Of a DNA stretch of 64,000 nt, positions 36,859-45,803 are shown piece after piece. The DNA comes from Winogradskyella alexanderae (lineage in GTDB: Bacteria > Bacteroidota > Bacteroidia > Flavobacteriales > Flavobacteriaceae), in the NCBI RefSeq assembly GCF_020166335.1, contig NZ_JAIUJR010000001.1, positions 702,030 through 766,029 on the forward strand. Direction: 5' to 3'. The notes below the pieces were generated by a model. That model saw only the letters and a program-made list of their open reading frames with translations. It was not told the origin of the DNA and did not search any database. The translations under genes and the position numbers were made by a program. Positions within the stretch are counted from its first letter, which is position 1; each line of letters opens with the position of its first letter.

Positions 36859-37596
36859 TTAAAACCTAATGGCTAGTTTTTGCATTAAGCGCAATACTTC
36901 AACATAAAGCCAAATTAGCGTTGCCAGAAGTCCCCAAGTGGCAAGCCATTCCTTATATTTAGGAGCCTTGCCTTTATAGCGTTCAATGTAGTCAAAGTCT
37001 AAAAGTAATGCAAATGAAGCCACAATGGCTGCCAAAATATTAAATGCAATTGCAAACCAAGATGTTCCCCAGATATAAGATTTAATCCCAAAAAAGTTGA
37101 GGATAAAAGAAATAATGTAAACTACCATTATACTTATGGTTGCCGTTATGATGACACTTCTAAGTTTCTTGGTCACAACTATTATACGGAATTGATAAAG
37201 TAGTAGCATTACAAAAAAGGTAACAATGGTTACACCAATGGCTTGATAGGGTAGATCCGGAAAATTTCTATGTGCATAGGACGAGAAACCTCCTAAGAAG
37301 AAACCCTTTGCCACAACATACAAAGGCACTAAGATATGTGCCCAATGTTTTCTCAGAGAAATGACAATGCTAATGACTATTGCGCCTAGCATACCGCCTA
37401 AAGTGAACCAGCGCATGTGCATGCCACCTTCACTAAGTTTCCATAGGTAAGCCGTTATTGCGGCGATTATTACAATACCTGCCATGGACTTGATAAAAAT
37501 TCCTAGGACCGACATGGTTTTTGATGAGGAACGATCATCCTCCCAAAAGTATCCATTAAATACTGGATTGGAAGTTTTAAAATTTCGTAAGCTCAT
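36859..37596 (-). CDS. Bax inhibitor-1/YccA family membrane protein
   Basis: Membrane protein of 245 residues and about seven helices. It begins with the soluble stretch SNPVFNGYFWEDDRSSSKTM, seen in the bacterial Bax inhibitor-1-like (YccA) branch. The end is LATWGLLATLIWLYVEVLRL, the conserved last helices. Homologues act as pH- or Ca-sensitive leak channels, or as modulators of FtsH. It starts directly after the upstream gene at 38459-37596, sharing one base. Confidence 0.88.
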   Translation of the reverse strand: MSLRNFKTSNPVFNGYFWEDDRSSSKTMSVLGIFIKSMAGIVIIAAITAYLWKLSEGGMHMRWFTLGGMLGAIVISIVISLRKHWAHILVPLYVVAKGFFLGGFSSYAHRNFPDLPYQAIGVTIVTFFVMLLLYQFRIIVVTKKLRSVIITATISIMVVYIISFILNFFGIKSYIWGTSWFAIAFNILAAIVASFALLLDFDYIERYKGKAPKYKEWLATWGLLATLIWLYVEVLRLMQKLAIRF

Positions 37597-38459
37597 TAAA
37601 GATTGAATTTATAACCTAAAGAAATATCAGTGGAAAAATTACCTTGATTATCTAAAAATACCCCAAATAATTCGCCGTAAATAATAGTAATGAAATTATT
37701 CGCACCAACTTTAATATCTGAACCGATGCCAAAAATTAGCGGAAGGTCAAAAGCCGTTTCACTAATGTCCAATTCGCTATTACTGCTTCCAATTACTGTG
37801 GCATTGGTAAAATTTAGAGTAGCCACCTTTACTTGACCATAAATTGAAAAAGCCGTTTTATTTACAATGCGATATCTATAACCAAGAGAGAATTCTGTAG
37901 CACTGTATTTAAATTCATCGCTTTCAAAGGTATGTCGCGCTTGCAAGAAACCCGAATGTCTAGGAAGCTTACTCTCTTCAAAAATTTCAACTTCGGCACC
38001 GATTAGCGGAACAGTTTTATTATCAGGATTGCTAACAAACGGATTGTTGGTTGCACCTCCGGAAAATCCAAGTCTAAAATCTATTTTACTATCCTTTTGT
38101 ACTGAAATATAATTGCTGTCTATGGAGCTATTATATGCGTCAATAAATTTCTTTAAATCATACACGGTAAGTTTTAATCTTGAAGTATCCAAGCCACTAG
38201 TAAGTTTTTTGAGTATGGCCTTATATTCTTCTTGAAACTTCTTATCCGAGCCTCTGGTGTTTTTTAATTCGGTGATTGTACCATCTTCAGTACGGACAAA
38301 ATAGCGATAGACACTATCAAATGTGTTCCATAGAAAATCTAATTTTCCGTTCACTTCCGTTTTTAATTCTAAGTTCTCATTACCTACGGTATAGGTCTCC
38401 TGACTATGGCTTAATTGAAATACAATGACTAAAAAGAGTAGACTAAAAATCTGTTTCAT
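37596..38459 (-). CDS. Exported protein, probable outer-membrane beta-barrel
   Basis: Protein of 287 residues with a signal peptide (about 1-19, ending SHSQ). The first half (20-130) is helical and charged; the second (about 130-287) has alternating beta strands, such as FRLGFSGGATNNPF and KYSATEFSLGYRYRIV, and ends FSTDISLGYKFNL with the terminal aromatic/Leu pattern of outer-membrane barrels. I know no specific family. It may be co-transcribed with the Bax inhibitor-1-like gene, with which it shares one base. Confidence 0.75.
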   Translation of the reverse strand: MKQIFSLLFLVIVFQLSHSQETYTVGNENLELKTEVNGKLDFLWNTFDSVYRYFVRTEDGTITELKNTRGSDKKFQEEYKAILKKLTSGLDTSRLKLTVYDLKKFIDAYNSSIDSNYISVQKDSKIDFRLGFSGGATNNPFVSNPDNKTVPLIGAEVEIFEESKLPRHSGFLQARHTFESDEFKYSATEFSLGYRYRIVNKTAFSIYGQVKVATLNFTNATVIGSSNSELDISETAFDLPLIFGIGSDIKVGANNFITIIYGELFGVFLDNQGNFSTDISLGYKFNL

Positions 38460-38507
38460 TATAGAATTGATTTGGTTTTAGTAAATCTACCAAAAATTAT
38501 CTAGATG

Positions 38508-39650
38508 TCATTTCCTAAAGGTTCTTCCTTTCCAATCATAGCTTGAAAAAAGACTTAAAAAAACGATATATACACTGAACATTGGATATATAAAGCTTGA
38601 GAGCAAGAACGAATTCAAGCAATTCTCCCTATTGAAAAAACGAGCTGCCTTAAACAAGAGCAAAAAATCAATACTCAATTTTATAACAAGAAGCGCAATG
38701 GCAACTCTATTCCCAACAATATTAAAGATTACCAATGGAAGGAGCATAATAAGACTTAGATTGCCCATAAATACAATTAATCCAACAATCTTTGTAAGCC
38801 AGTTGCTGTAATTGCTGTTTTTGGAGGTCCATCTGAGACGTTGCTGAATTAGCCCCTTTAGGGTATTTTCAGGTTTTGTCAGGACAATAGCACTTTCTGC
38901 TTTTAAATAGTGGACCTTGTTTTTAAATCGTTTTGTCAGCTTTTCTAGCAAAAAAAGATCATCACCACTAGCAATGTCGGTATTACCCTCAAAGCCACCA
39001 CATTCGTAAAAAGCAAATTTTGAATAGCAAAAGTTGGCACCATTGCACATTAAAGGTCTTTTAATACCAAATCCGCCTATTGTAGCACCTTGAAGTGCCA
39101 GTATCTCTAAGGACTGAAATTTATTAATGAAGGCATTCTCTTTTATTAAGGTAATCGGACCAACTATAGCCACAGCATCTGTCAATTGAATTTTTTCATC
39201 AAATACATCTAACCAATATTTTGGCAGTATGCAGTCTGCATCAGTCGTTAAAATCCAATCATTTTTTGCCTTTTTAGCAGCCAAAGTAATTGCATCTTTT
39301 TTGGGAGAATCCGTATTTCTAATATTGGAAATGACGCGAATGTCAATATTCAGTTTTGAATTCTCTAATTTGAGAAATTCATTTATAATATTATCAGAAT
39401 TGTCAGTTGAATCATCATTAATTAGTAGTATTTCAAAATGCGATTTTGGGTATTCTAATTCCGAAAGCGATTGTAATAACGCTGGCAAATTTGCGGCTTC
39501 ATTTCTAAAGGGTATCACAACAGAAAACTTGGTCTTAGCCTTCTTGTCACTCAATTTAAAAACAGCCATTCTATCAAAACCATAAACAAGACTGCTCATT
39601 ACCAAAAGGTAAAATAAAATTGCAATAATGAATAATGTTTCGGCCGTCAT
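38508..39650 (-). CDS. Glycosyltransferase family 2, membrane-associated
   Basis: Transferase of 380 residues. A membrane helix (about 5-24) precedes the GT-A domain. Motifs seen are FSVVIPFRNEAANLPALLQ, the metal-binding DxD in TTDADCILP and QQRLRWTSKN, the QxxRW motif of processive family-2 enzymes. Several helices end the protein. It overlaps the next gene, a flippase-like protein, by 4 bp. The pair probably makes and handles a lipid-linked sugar or a surface glycan; the substrate is unknown. Confidence 0.88.
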   Translation of the reverse strand: MTAETLFIIAILFYLLVMSSLVYGFDRMAVFKLSDKKAKTKFSVVIPFRNEAANLPALLQSLSELEYPKSHFEILLINDDSTDNSDNIINEFLKLENSKLNIDIRVISNIRNTDSPKKDAITLAAKKAKNDWILTTDADCILPKYWLDVFDEKIQLTDAVAIVGPITLIKENAFINKFQSLEILALQGATIGGFGIKRPLMCNGANFCYSKFAFYECGGFEGNTDIASGDDLFLLEKLTKRFKNKVHYLKAESAIVLTKPENTLKGLIQQRLRWTSKNSNYSNWLTKIVGLIVFMGNLSLIMLLPLVIFNIVGNRVAIALLVIKLSIDFLLLFKAARFFNRENCLNSFLLSSFIYPMFSVYIVFLSLFSSYDWKGRTFRK

Positions 39651-40615
39651 GACTCGTTGTTAGGGAGTTTAAAATTTAATACAAAATAACTTCCAAATAA
39701 ACTTGGTATTGCAAAATTAAGTATCCACATTGTGGTGGTAATTGATAACACGGTAAGTTCATTCACCTTTAAAAACCCAAAAAGGAATACCGCGACACTT
39801 CCTTTTATTACAACATCAAAAATAGAAATGGAAGGAATAACCGATGCTATAAAATACATGCTGGAAATCACTACCATTGCATCAAAATAGTACAGCTTTA
39901 CACCAAATATATTTAGCAAAAAATAAAACTGGAATGAGAAGATAAGATACCTAACAAAGGAAAGGACAACGGTGTTTACATGAATACTAATGTTTATCTT
40001 CTTTATAAATGAAATAATAGCAGAAAAGTCGTAACCTTTGACCTTAAACTTTTTGTGTTTTACTCCAAAAAAGGATAAAACCGCAATAATTAAAAGAATA
40101 AAAACAAATCTAGCGATACGGTAATAATCAATTTCAATATTGTACTTGGTAACAAAAACAAGAAGTCCAATAACACCTAACAGTGTAGTCACTGCCATTT
40201 GTGAAATATTACCAACTAGATTTAGAAGAACAACTTTTTCTCTTGCATTAGAAGTATAATAGATAATTTTAGCACCGTAATCGCCAATCCTGTTTGGCGT
40301 AATTAGTGAAGCGGTGAGGGCGCCTAAACTTTGTTCTAGTGCATTTTTAAATGTAATTTTTTGAATACTACCTATTAATTTTTGCCATTTTAAAATTTCA
40401 AAAAACCAGTTAAAAATGGTCAAAATGATTAAAATGAAGCCATTTTTTGCCGAAAAAGGGTCATTTTCGACCATAAATGCAATATAATTACTAAAAAGTA
40501 AGTTTTCGTTTCTTACAAGTTTAGTATAGATAAAATAACTTGCCCCAACAACAATACTTAATTTAATAAGTACAAATAAGAATTGCTTAGTTTTGTAAGG
40601 CACATCATAATGCAT
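39647..40615 (-). CDS. Lysylphosphatidylglycerol synthase TM-like (UPF0104) membrane protein
   Basis: Membrane protein of 322 residues and about eight helices in the family of flippase-like/lysylphosphatidylglycerol synthase transmembrane domains. The family core is visible: EQSLGALTASLITPNRIGDYGAK followed by the helical VVLLNLVGNISQMAVTTLLG. It lacks the cytoplasmic aminoacyltransferase domain of MprF. Its stop overlaps the glycosyltransferase start by 4 bp, so the two probably act together in export or flipping of a glycolipid. Confidence 0.82.
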   Translation of the reverse strand: MHYDVPYKTKQFLFVLIKLSIVVGASYFIYTKLVRNENLLFSNYIAFMVENDPFSAKNGFILIILTIFNWFFEILKWQKLIGSIQKITFKNALEQSLGALTASLITPNRIGDYGAKIIYYTSNAREKVVLLNLVGNISQMAVTTLLGVIGLLVFVTKYNIEIDYYRIARFVFILLIIAVLSFFGVKHKKFKVKGYDFSAIISFIKKINISIHVNTVVLSFVRYLIFSFQFYFLLNIFGVKLYYFDAMVVISSMYFIASVIPSISIFDVVIKGSVAVFLFGFLKVNELTVLSITTTMWILNFAIPSLFGSYFVLNFKLPNNES

Positions 40616-40638
40616 AATGCAAAATAACTTAAAAAATA

Positions 40639-41280
40639 ATGATGCTTAACCTCAGCAAACAATATATACTGTTTTTTTGCATGGTTTTTTGGCTATCCAG
40701 CGGTAATGCACAATTGAGGGAATCTGGCAAATGGAGAGCACTCATTGCATTGGGATTTAACAACCCTAATGATGCTGGATTTGTTGAGGGAAGCACGGCC
40801 CAAACCTTAAATTTTCCAACAGTAAATCTAGGTATACAACACATGTTTAAACGCGATTACGGTGTCAAGCTAGATTACGGCTTCAATAGATTTAAAAATG
40901 AGGACAATACACCTGAATTCAAGGTCAATTATTCTCGTATTAACGCTCAATTTGTGTTTATTCCAACAGAATATTTAGCATTTCTTCCGCAGCGTATGAG
41001 TACTGTATTGCATGCAGGTCCCGGTTTATCGTTTGTGAAGCCTTTAGGGACTTTGGGAGATAACAAACAAACTTATCTAAATCTTTTAGGGGGATTGGAG
41101 ATTCACTATGCGATAAACGAAAAAGTAGCATTCTATACTGATTTCGCCTATCTATATGGATTGACATCATTAGATAATTATAATCCTGTATTAGACGGAT
41201 TAGGTGCCTTTAATGGCAATTTGTTTAATGTAACATTTGGATTATCTATTGCCTTAAGTGGCTGTCAATATTGTGATTAA
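40639..41280 (+). CDS. Outer-membrane beta-barrel protein
   Basis: Protein of 213 residues with an N-terminal signal (ending GNAQ) and an eight-strand type barrel pattern. Strands alternate: LNFPTVNLGIQHMF, YGVKLDYGFNRF, SRINAQFVFIPTEY, and the protein ends in FGLSIALSGCQYCD. It belongs to the porin-like OmpA-barrel group common in Bacteroidota. No specific ligand is evident. The start is divergent from the flippase-like gene with 23 bp between. Confidence 0.8.
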   Translation: MMLNLSKQYILFFCMVFWLSSGNAQLRESGKWRALIALGFNNPNDAGFVEGSTAQTLNFPTVNLGIQHMFKRDYGVKLDYGFNRFKNEDNTPEFKVNYSRINAQFVFIPTEYLAFLPQRMSTVLHAGPGLSFVKPLGTLGDNKQTYLNLLGGLEIHYAINEKVAFYTDFAYLYGLTSLDNYNPVLDGLGAFNGNLFNVTFGLSIALSGCQYCD

Positions 41281-41284
41281 GAAA

Positions 41285-41839
41285 ATGGGAAAAGAGAAAA
41301 TAATATTAGGCATTGATCCGGGAACCACAATCATGGGGTTTGGATTGATTAAAATTGTTGGCAAGTCAATGGAGTTTATGCAACTTAATGAACTTCACTT
41401 AAAAAAATATGAAGATCATTACCTAAAGCTTAAGCTCATTTTTGAACGTACAGTTGAGTTAATAGACACATATCTTCCAGACGAAATCGCAATTGAGGCT
41501 CCCTTCTACGGTAAAAATGTGCAGAGTATGCTGAAGCTTGGGAGGGCACAAGGTGTTGCTATGGCAGCGGGATTATCTCGCGAAGTACCAATAACCGAAT
41601 ATTCTCCAAAAAAAATAAAAATGGCCATTACCGGAAATGGTAATGCAAGCAAAGAACAAGTTGCAAAAATGTTACAGAGTTTATTGCAACTAAAATCGCT
41701 TCCAAAAAATCTTGATTCTACAGATGGTTTGGCCGCAGCGGTTTGTCACTTTTATAATCAGGGCAGAGTAGATGTTGGTAAAAGTTATTCGGGTTGGTCT
41801 GCATTTGTAAAGCAGAATGGCGATAGGTTAAAAAAGTGA
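41285..41839 (+). CDS. ruvC: Holliday junction resolvase RuvC
   Basis: Endonuclease that resolves Holliday junctions with RuvAB; 184 residues. The ATG at 41285 gives the normal start (MGKEKIILGIDPGTT). The acidic catalytic residues are Asp11 (GIDPGTT), Glu71 (IEAPFYGKNVQ) and the Asp pair in LDSTDGLAAAVCH (143, 146). It lies 4 bp after the barrel protein gene and is followed by hemW after 1 bp. Confidence 0.95.
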   Translation: MGKEKIILGIDPGTTIMGFGLIKIVGKSMEFMQLNELHLKKYEDHYLKLKLIFERTVELIDTYLPDEIAIEAPFYGKNVQSMLKLGRAQGVAMAAGLSREVPITEYSPKKIKMAITGNGNASKEQVAKMLQSLLQLKSLPKNLDSTDGLAAAVCHFYNQGRVDVGKSYSGWSAFVKQNGDRLKK

Positions 41840-41840
41840 A

Positions 41841-42974
41841 ATGGCAGGCATATATATCCATATACCATTTTGCAAGCAAGCGTGTTATTATTGCGATTTT
41901 CATTTTTCAACCTCACTAAAAAAGAAAGATGAACTTTTACATGCATTGGCCAGGGAATTAGAACTTCGTAATGAGGAGTTTAAGCAAAATAAGGTTGAGA
42001 CCATATATTTTGGTGGTGGCACGCCATCGCTTTTAACCAATGAAGAGTTATCCAAGTTAATTGCAACGGTTTACGACAATTATGATGTCATTGATAATCC
42101 CGAAATTACACTAGAAGCAAATCCGGACGATTTAACACCTAATCGTATTGAAACGCTTGAAAAATCTCAAATCAATCGTCTAAGTATTGGCATCCAATCC
42201 TTTTTTGATACCGATTTGAAATTGATGAATCGAGCTCACGATGCAAAGGAAGCTAAAGCATGCCTATCGCTTGCTAAGGCGTGTTTTAATAACATTTCAA
42301 TTGATTTGATTTATGGCGTTCCCGGTGCTTCCAATGAACAGTGGCTTTCAAATATCGAAATGGCATTGGACTACAACATTCCGCATATATCAAGTTATGC
42401 ACTTACAGTAGAGCCAAAAACGGCACTTGCCGCATTTATTGAAAAAGGGATCATTGACAATGTAGATGACGACCAAGCCCATAAACAGTTCCATATTTTG
42501 AAGGATAGACTTGAGGAAGAGAAATTTATACATTACGAACTATCAAATTTTGGAAAAGAAGGTTTCTTCAGCAAAAATAATTCGTCTTATTGGCAAGGAA
42601 AATCCTATTTAGGCATTGGGCCTTCTGCACACTCATTTAATGGGCAGCAGCGAGGATGGAATGTTAGTAATAATACCAAATATATAAAGGCGTTGCAACA
42701 AAATGTAGTGCCAATTGAGATTGAAACATTGACCACTACTGATAGGTACAATGAATATATTATGACTGGTTTAAGAACCATTTGGGGTGTTTCTTTAGAA
42801 AAGGTAGAGACTGAATTTGGGAAAATTTACAAAGACTATCTAATTGAACAAGCCAATGTTTTTATAAATCAACATTTATTGTATATTGATAATAGACACT
42901 TAAGAGTAACTAGAAAGGGGCAATTTCTCAGTGATGGGATTGCTTCAGAATTATTTAAACTAAACTTGGCGTGA
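41841..42974 (+). CDS. hemW: Radical SAM haem chaperone HemW
   Basis: Radical SAM protein of 377 residues (HemW/HemN-like), a haem chaperone rather than a coproporphyrinogen oxidase by subfamily. The cluster motif CKQACYYCDFHF (Cys11, Cys15, Cys18) follows the start MAGIYIHIPF. TIYFGGGTPSLL and SIGIQSFFDTDLKLMNRAH are also present. The C-terminal HemN domain lies at about 275-360. Haem handling may matter for the H-NOX protein encoded 4 kb downstream, but that is inference. Confidence 0.93.
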   Translation: MAGIYIHIPFCKQACYYCDFHFSTSLKKKDELLHALARELELRNEEFKQNKVETIYFGGGTPSLLTNEELSKLIATVYDNYDVIDNPEITLEANPDDLTPNRIETLEKSQINRLSIGIQSFFDTDLKLMNRAHDAKEAKACLSLAKACFNNISIDLIYGVPGASNEQWLSNIEMALDYNIPHISSYALTVEPKTALAAFIEKGIIDNVDDDQAHKQFHILKDRLEEEKFIHYELSNFGKEGFFSKNNSSYWQGKSYLGIGPSAHSFNGQQRGWNVSNNTKYIKALQQNVVPIEIETLTTTDRYNEYIMTGLRTIWGVSLEKVETEFGKIYKDYLIEQANVFINQHLLYIDNRHLRVTRKGQFLSDGIASELFKLNLA

Positions 42975-43723
42975 TTGCACAAATTCAATTCGGAACCCGA
43001 AAACTAAAAATAGATTTAACACAGCCCTTAGATATTTCAATACCAATTAAAGGAAGCGCTTCAAACGTAAATGCATGGTATATTGGTCCGCCAAAAATTG
43101 AACCTGAAGTATTTGATGGGGATAAAATCAGTGTCTCAGAAGGTGCTTCTGTAAATTTTAATACCATTACGTTTAATCCGCATTCTCACGGTACCCATAC
43201 AGAAACAGTAGGTCATATCACCGAACAAAACTATCCCATAAATAAGTATTTAAAACAGTCTTTCTTTATAGCTGAGGTAATTAGTGTTGCTCCAGAAAAA
43301 AAAGGAGAAGATTATGTGGTATCGGCAAAACAATTGCAGTTTGCCATTGGGAACAAAAAACGCGATGCAGTAGTTATAAGGACACTCCCAAATACTAATG
43401 ACAAAAAAACAAAACAATATTCCAATACCAATTGGACCTATTTTGAAGAAGACGCTATAAAACTTTTGGTAAAAAAGGGTGTAAAACACTTGCTTGTAGA
43501 TTTACCAAGCATTGATCGGGAAGAAGATGGCGGTGAGCTTAAAGGGCATAATGCATTTTGGAACACTAGTGGTAAAGTAAGAACGGATGCTACTATTACC
43601 GAGTTTATCTATGTGTCTAATAAGATAGAGGACGGCACCTATTTTTTAGACTTGCAAACAGCACCTTTTGTTAATGATGCTTCACCAAGTAAACCCCTCT
43701 TGTATAAGATAATTGAATCCTAA
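42971..43723 (+). CDS. Cyclase family protein (kynurenine formamidase-like hydrolase)
   Basis: Metal-dependent hydrolase of 250 residues in the cyclase family. The metal-binding motif is HSHGTHTETVGHI, with Glu where most members have Asp (HxGTHxDxxxH). Further conserved parts are IRTLPN and LLVDLPSIDREEDGG. It starts at GTG overlapping the hemW stop codon (GTGA). Members include arylformamidases, but this enzyme's substrate cannot be read from sequence. Confidence 0.83.
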   Translation: MIAQIQFGTRKLKIDLTQPLDISIPIKGSASNVNAWYIGPPKIEPEVFDGDKISVSEGASVNFNTITFNPHSHGTHTETVGHITEQNYPINKYLKQSFFIAEVISVAPEKKGEDYVVSAKQLQFAIGNKKRDAVVIRTLPNTNDKKTKQYSNTNWTYFEEDAIKLLVKKGVKHLLVDLPSIDREEDGGELKGHNAFWNTSGKVRTDATITEFIYVSNKIEDGTYFLDLQTAPFVNDASPSKPLLYKIIES

Positions 43724-43764
43724 CTGTGACGCCATCGAGTTAAAAAGTGTCTTAAATAAAGACT

Positions 43765-44373
43765 ATGGAAACATTTTTTTTAATCATAATAAGCATACTC
43801 GTAACTTTGGGTCTTGTTACGGTTTACAGGCAATGGCAAACCAGAAAAAAGACCAATGCACAATCCTTAATTTTATTAGATAAAGTAAAACGCGTATGTA
43901 AATTTATAACGGTAGAAGGCGATTTTGCTGAGATCTACCATTATGAAGATGTTAAGGAAAAATTTTTAAAACTTATTTCAAGTCGAAAGAAAGCGCTTGT
44001 CGTAATAAATGCTAAAGCGCACGTAGGATTTGATCTTAGTAAGGTAAAAATGACCTCTAACCCAAAGACAAAAACTGTGGTGCTTTCTCATTTCCCACAT
44101 CCAGAAGTGTTGTCTATAGAAAGCAATATCAATTACTACGATAAAAAAGATGGTATGTTCAATAAATTTGATGCTTCAGATCTAACGGATTTGCACGAAA
44201 AAGCAAAGGAACATATTAGAGAAAAAATTCCTGAAAGTGGATTGTATAACGTCGCCCAGCAAGAAGCCTTAGAAGCAATTAATCTTATTGAAAATTTAGT
44301 ACAGACCATTGGTTGGACCTTAGACTATACGGCCCTAAAAATTGAAGACAAAGACAAAAACCTTCTTAAATGA
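43765..44373 (+). CDS. DUF4230 family membrane-anchored protein
   Basis: Protein of 202 residues. One N-terminal helix (about 3-20) anchors an extracytoplasmic DUF4230 domain (VCKFITVEGDFAEIYHYEDV at about 40-60, then LSKVKMTSNPKTKTVVLSHF). No catalytic residues are known for this family. Its end overlaps the following MmcQ-like gene by 4 bp. Confidence 0.84.
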   Translation: METFFLIIISILVTLGLVTVYRQWQTRKKTNAQSLILLDKVKRVCKFITVEGDFAEIYHYEDVKEKFLKLISSRKKALVVINAKAHVGFDLSKVKMTSNPKTKTVVLSHFPHPEVLSIESNINYYDKKDGMFNKFDASDLTDLHEKAKEHIREKIPESGLYNVAQQEALEAINLIENLVQTIGWTLDYTALKIEDKDKNLLK

Positions 44374-44732
44374 ATATAGAGGATTTCAGAAACTACTGTA
44401 TGGCCAAAAAGGAGGTCACAGAGCATTTTCCCTTTGATGATGATGTCTTGGTCTTTAAAGTTTGTAATAAAATGTTTGCACTGGCTTCACTATCAAAATG
44501 GGAAGAAGGGAATGGTTTTATAAATCTAAAGTGCGATCCTGAGTATGCCCTAGAATTAAGAGCAGAATACAATAGCATAGAACCTGGATATCATATGCAC
44601 AAACATCAGTGGAATAGTGTTTTTATACACACAGGAGAATTGCCTATTCAATTGATAAGAGATCTTATTGATCATTCCTATGATATGATTGTAAAAAAGT
44701 TACCAAAAAAGTTAAGGGAGAAACTAAATTAG
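44370..44732 (+). CDS. MmcQ/YjbR family protein
   Basis: Small soluble protein of 120 residues of the MmcQ/YjbR fold. The conserved parts are DFRNYCMAKKEVTEHFPF at the start, VFKVCNKMFALASL, CDPEYALELRAEY and HKHQWNSVFI. Members are reported as DNA-binding-like domains; molecular function remains unclear. It overlaps the DUF4230 gene by 4 bp and ends that gene string. Confidence 0.9.
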   Translation: MNIEDFRNYCMAKKEVTEHFPFDDDVLVFKVCNKMFALASLSKWEEGNGFINLKCDPEYALELRAEYNSIEPGYHMHKHQWNSVFIHTGELPIQLIRDLIDHSYDMIVKKLPKKLREKLN

Positions 44733-44867
44733 AGCGATCGGGTCTTTTAAATAAGGTTGGTAGCTAACCAACGCTTCCAAACGTTCATTCAACGAAAAAC
44801 ATAAACTTTCCCATTAGTCCAGACTTAGTTTTATCATCAAATTTGAAAATTAATTAATCCTTTGTTT

Positions 44868-45257
44868 ATGATTCTCCTCGCTATTTATGCTGGGCTAATG
44901 GTTATTTTTCTGACTGTTTATCTAATTAAGAAAAATCGCCTGGTCAAAGATGACGTTTTTTTAATTAGAGATAGTATTAAGGGTATTTTGAATCCTAAGA
45001 ATGAGTCAATAAAAACGCTTACCACGAGTAATGAGTTAGATAATTATGGTCATAATCTACACTCAAGTACAATCTTAATTAAAAGTTTAAGACATTTGGA
45101 TTTTATGTCGCAACTAGAAAACTATCTAGAAGAATCAGAAAATTCCAGATTTAAGAAAAAAGTTTTGTCAGAATTTGAGGTAAGTAAATTAGAAACTCAA
45201 ATAACTGTTCTAAAGGTGGCAAAATTGCTTAGTAAATCAGAAGAAAAAGCCGCATAA
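44868..45257 (+). CDS. Small membrane-anchored protein, unassigned
   Basis: Protein of 129 residues. I prefer the ATG at 44868 over a TTG two codons upstream. One N-terminal helix (MILLAIYAGLMVIFLTVYLI) is followed by about 100 charged residues (DNYGHNLHSSTILIKSLRHL and a Lys/Glu-rich helical end). No family recognised. It lies directly upstream of the H-NOX signalling operon and of the LytTR-like repeats, so it may belong to the same system or merely be adjacent. Confidence 0.7.
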   Translation: MILLAIYAGLMVIFLTVYLIKKNRLVKDDVFLIRDSIKGILNPKNESIKTLTTSNELDNYGHNLHSSTILIKSLRHLDFMSQLENYLEESENSRFKKKVLSEFEVSKLETQITVLKVAKLLSKSEEKAA

Positions 45258-45277
45258 TAAGGTCTTTTATATAAGTG

Positions 45278-45315
45278 CCATTCGTCGACACTTATCTACC
45301 ATCCGGCGACACTTA
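45278..45315 (+). promoter_or_regulatory. Tandem 17-bp direct repeats, likely LytTR operator
   Basis: CCATTCGTCGACACTTA (45278-45294) and CCATCCGGCGACACTTA (45299-45315) agree at 15 of 17 positions and recur every 21 bp, two helical turns. LytTR regulators bind two direct repeats with this kind of spacing. The pair lies about 80 bp before the first gene of a cluster whose last gene encodes a LytTR regulator, which suggests autoregulation. Confidence 0.65.
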
Positions 45316-45392
45316 AACTCTTATGGCCGAATATTATCATTAGATAGACCTTTTTAAAGCTAACTTATCAGCTTAAATAAACTGGCTTGAAA

Positions 45393-45803
45393 ATGAAAAA
45401 CTTAAATATCTTGCTCATCGAAGATGACATGATTGAGGTAATGAAGCTCAACAGAGCAAAAAGTTCACTCCAACTTAATCATACCATTTCAGAGGCAAGT
45501 AATGGAGAGGAAGCTTTAAAATTGCTAGAGCAGAAGGATAATTTACCTGATATCATCCTCCTAGACTTAAACATGCCAAAAATAAATGGTATTGAGTTTT
45601 TGAAAATCTTAAAAGCAGATGAGCGCTTAAAGTACATACCCACTATAGTATTAACTACTTCAAACAACCAACGCGATTTATTGGAGTGTTATAAGATTGG
45701 TATCGCAGGCTATGTTCTAAAACCTTTAAAATATGAAGATTATGTTTCTAAAATAGAAAAATTATTATCATATTGGAGTATTAATGAATTGATAACGGCA
45801 TAA
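45393..45803 (+). CDS. Single-domain response regulator
   Basis: Stand-alone receiver of 136 residues, first gene of the signalling operon. The ATG at 45393 is preferred over a TTG two codons earlier. Acidic pair in IEDDMIEV, phospho-acceptor Asp58 in IILLDLNMPK, Thr/Ser in VLTTSN and Lys in YVLKPLKYED. Without an output domain it must act by protein contact, for example as a CheY-like shuttle or phosphate sink between the two kinases and the HPt protein encoded downstream. The stop overlaps the H-NOX start by one base. Confidence 0.93.
   Translation: MKNLNILLIEDDMIEVMKLNRAKSSLQLNHTISEASNGEEALKLLEQKDNLPDIILLDLNMPKINGIEFLKILKADERLKYIPTIVLTTSNNQRDLLECYKIGIAGYVLKPLKYEDYVSKIEKLLSYWSINELITA

Noticed and set aside
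44756..44772. Hairpin GTTGGT-AGCTA-ACCAAC as a terminator
   Set aside because: A perfect 6-bp stem exists but no T run follows; it could be structural or chance, so it was not called.
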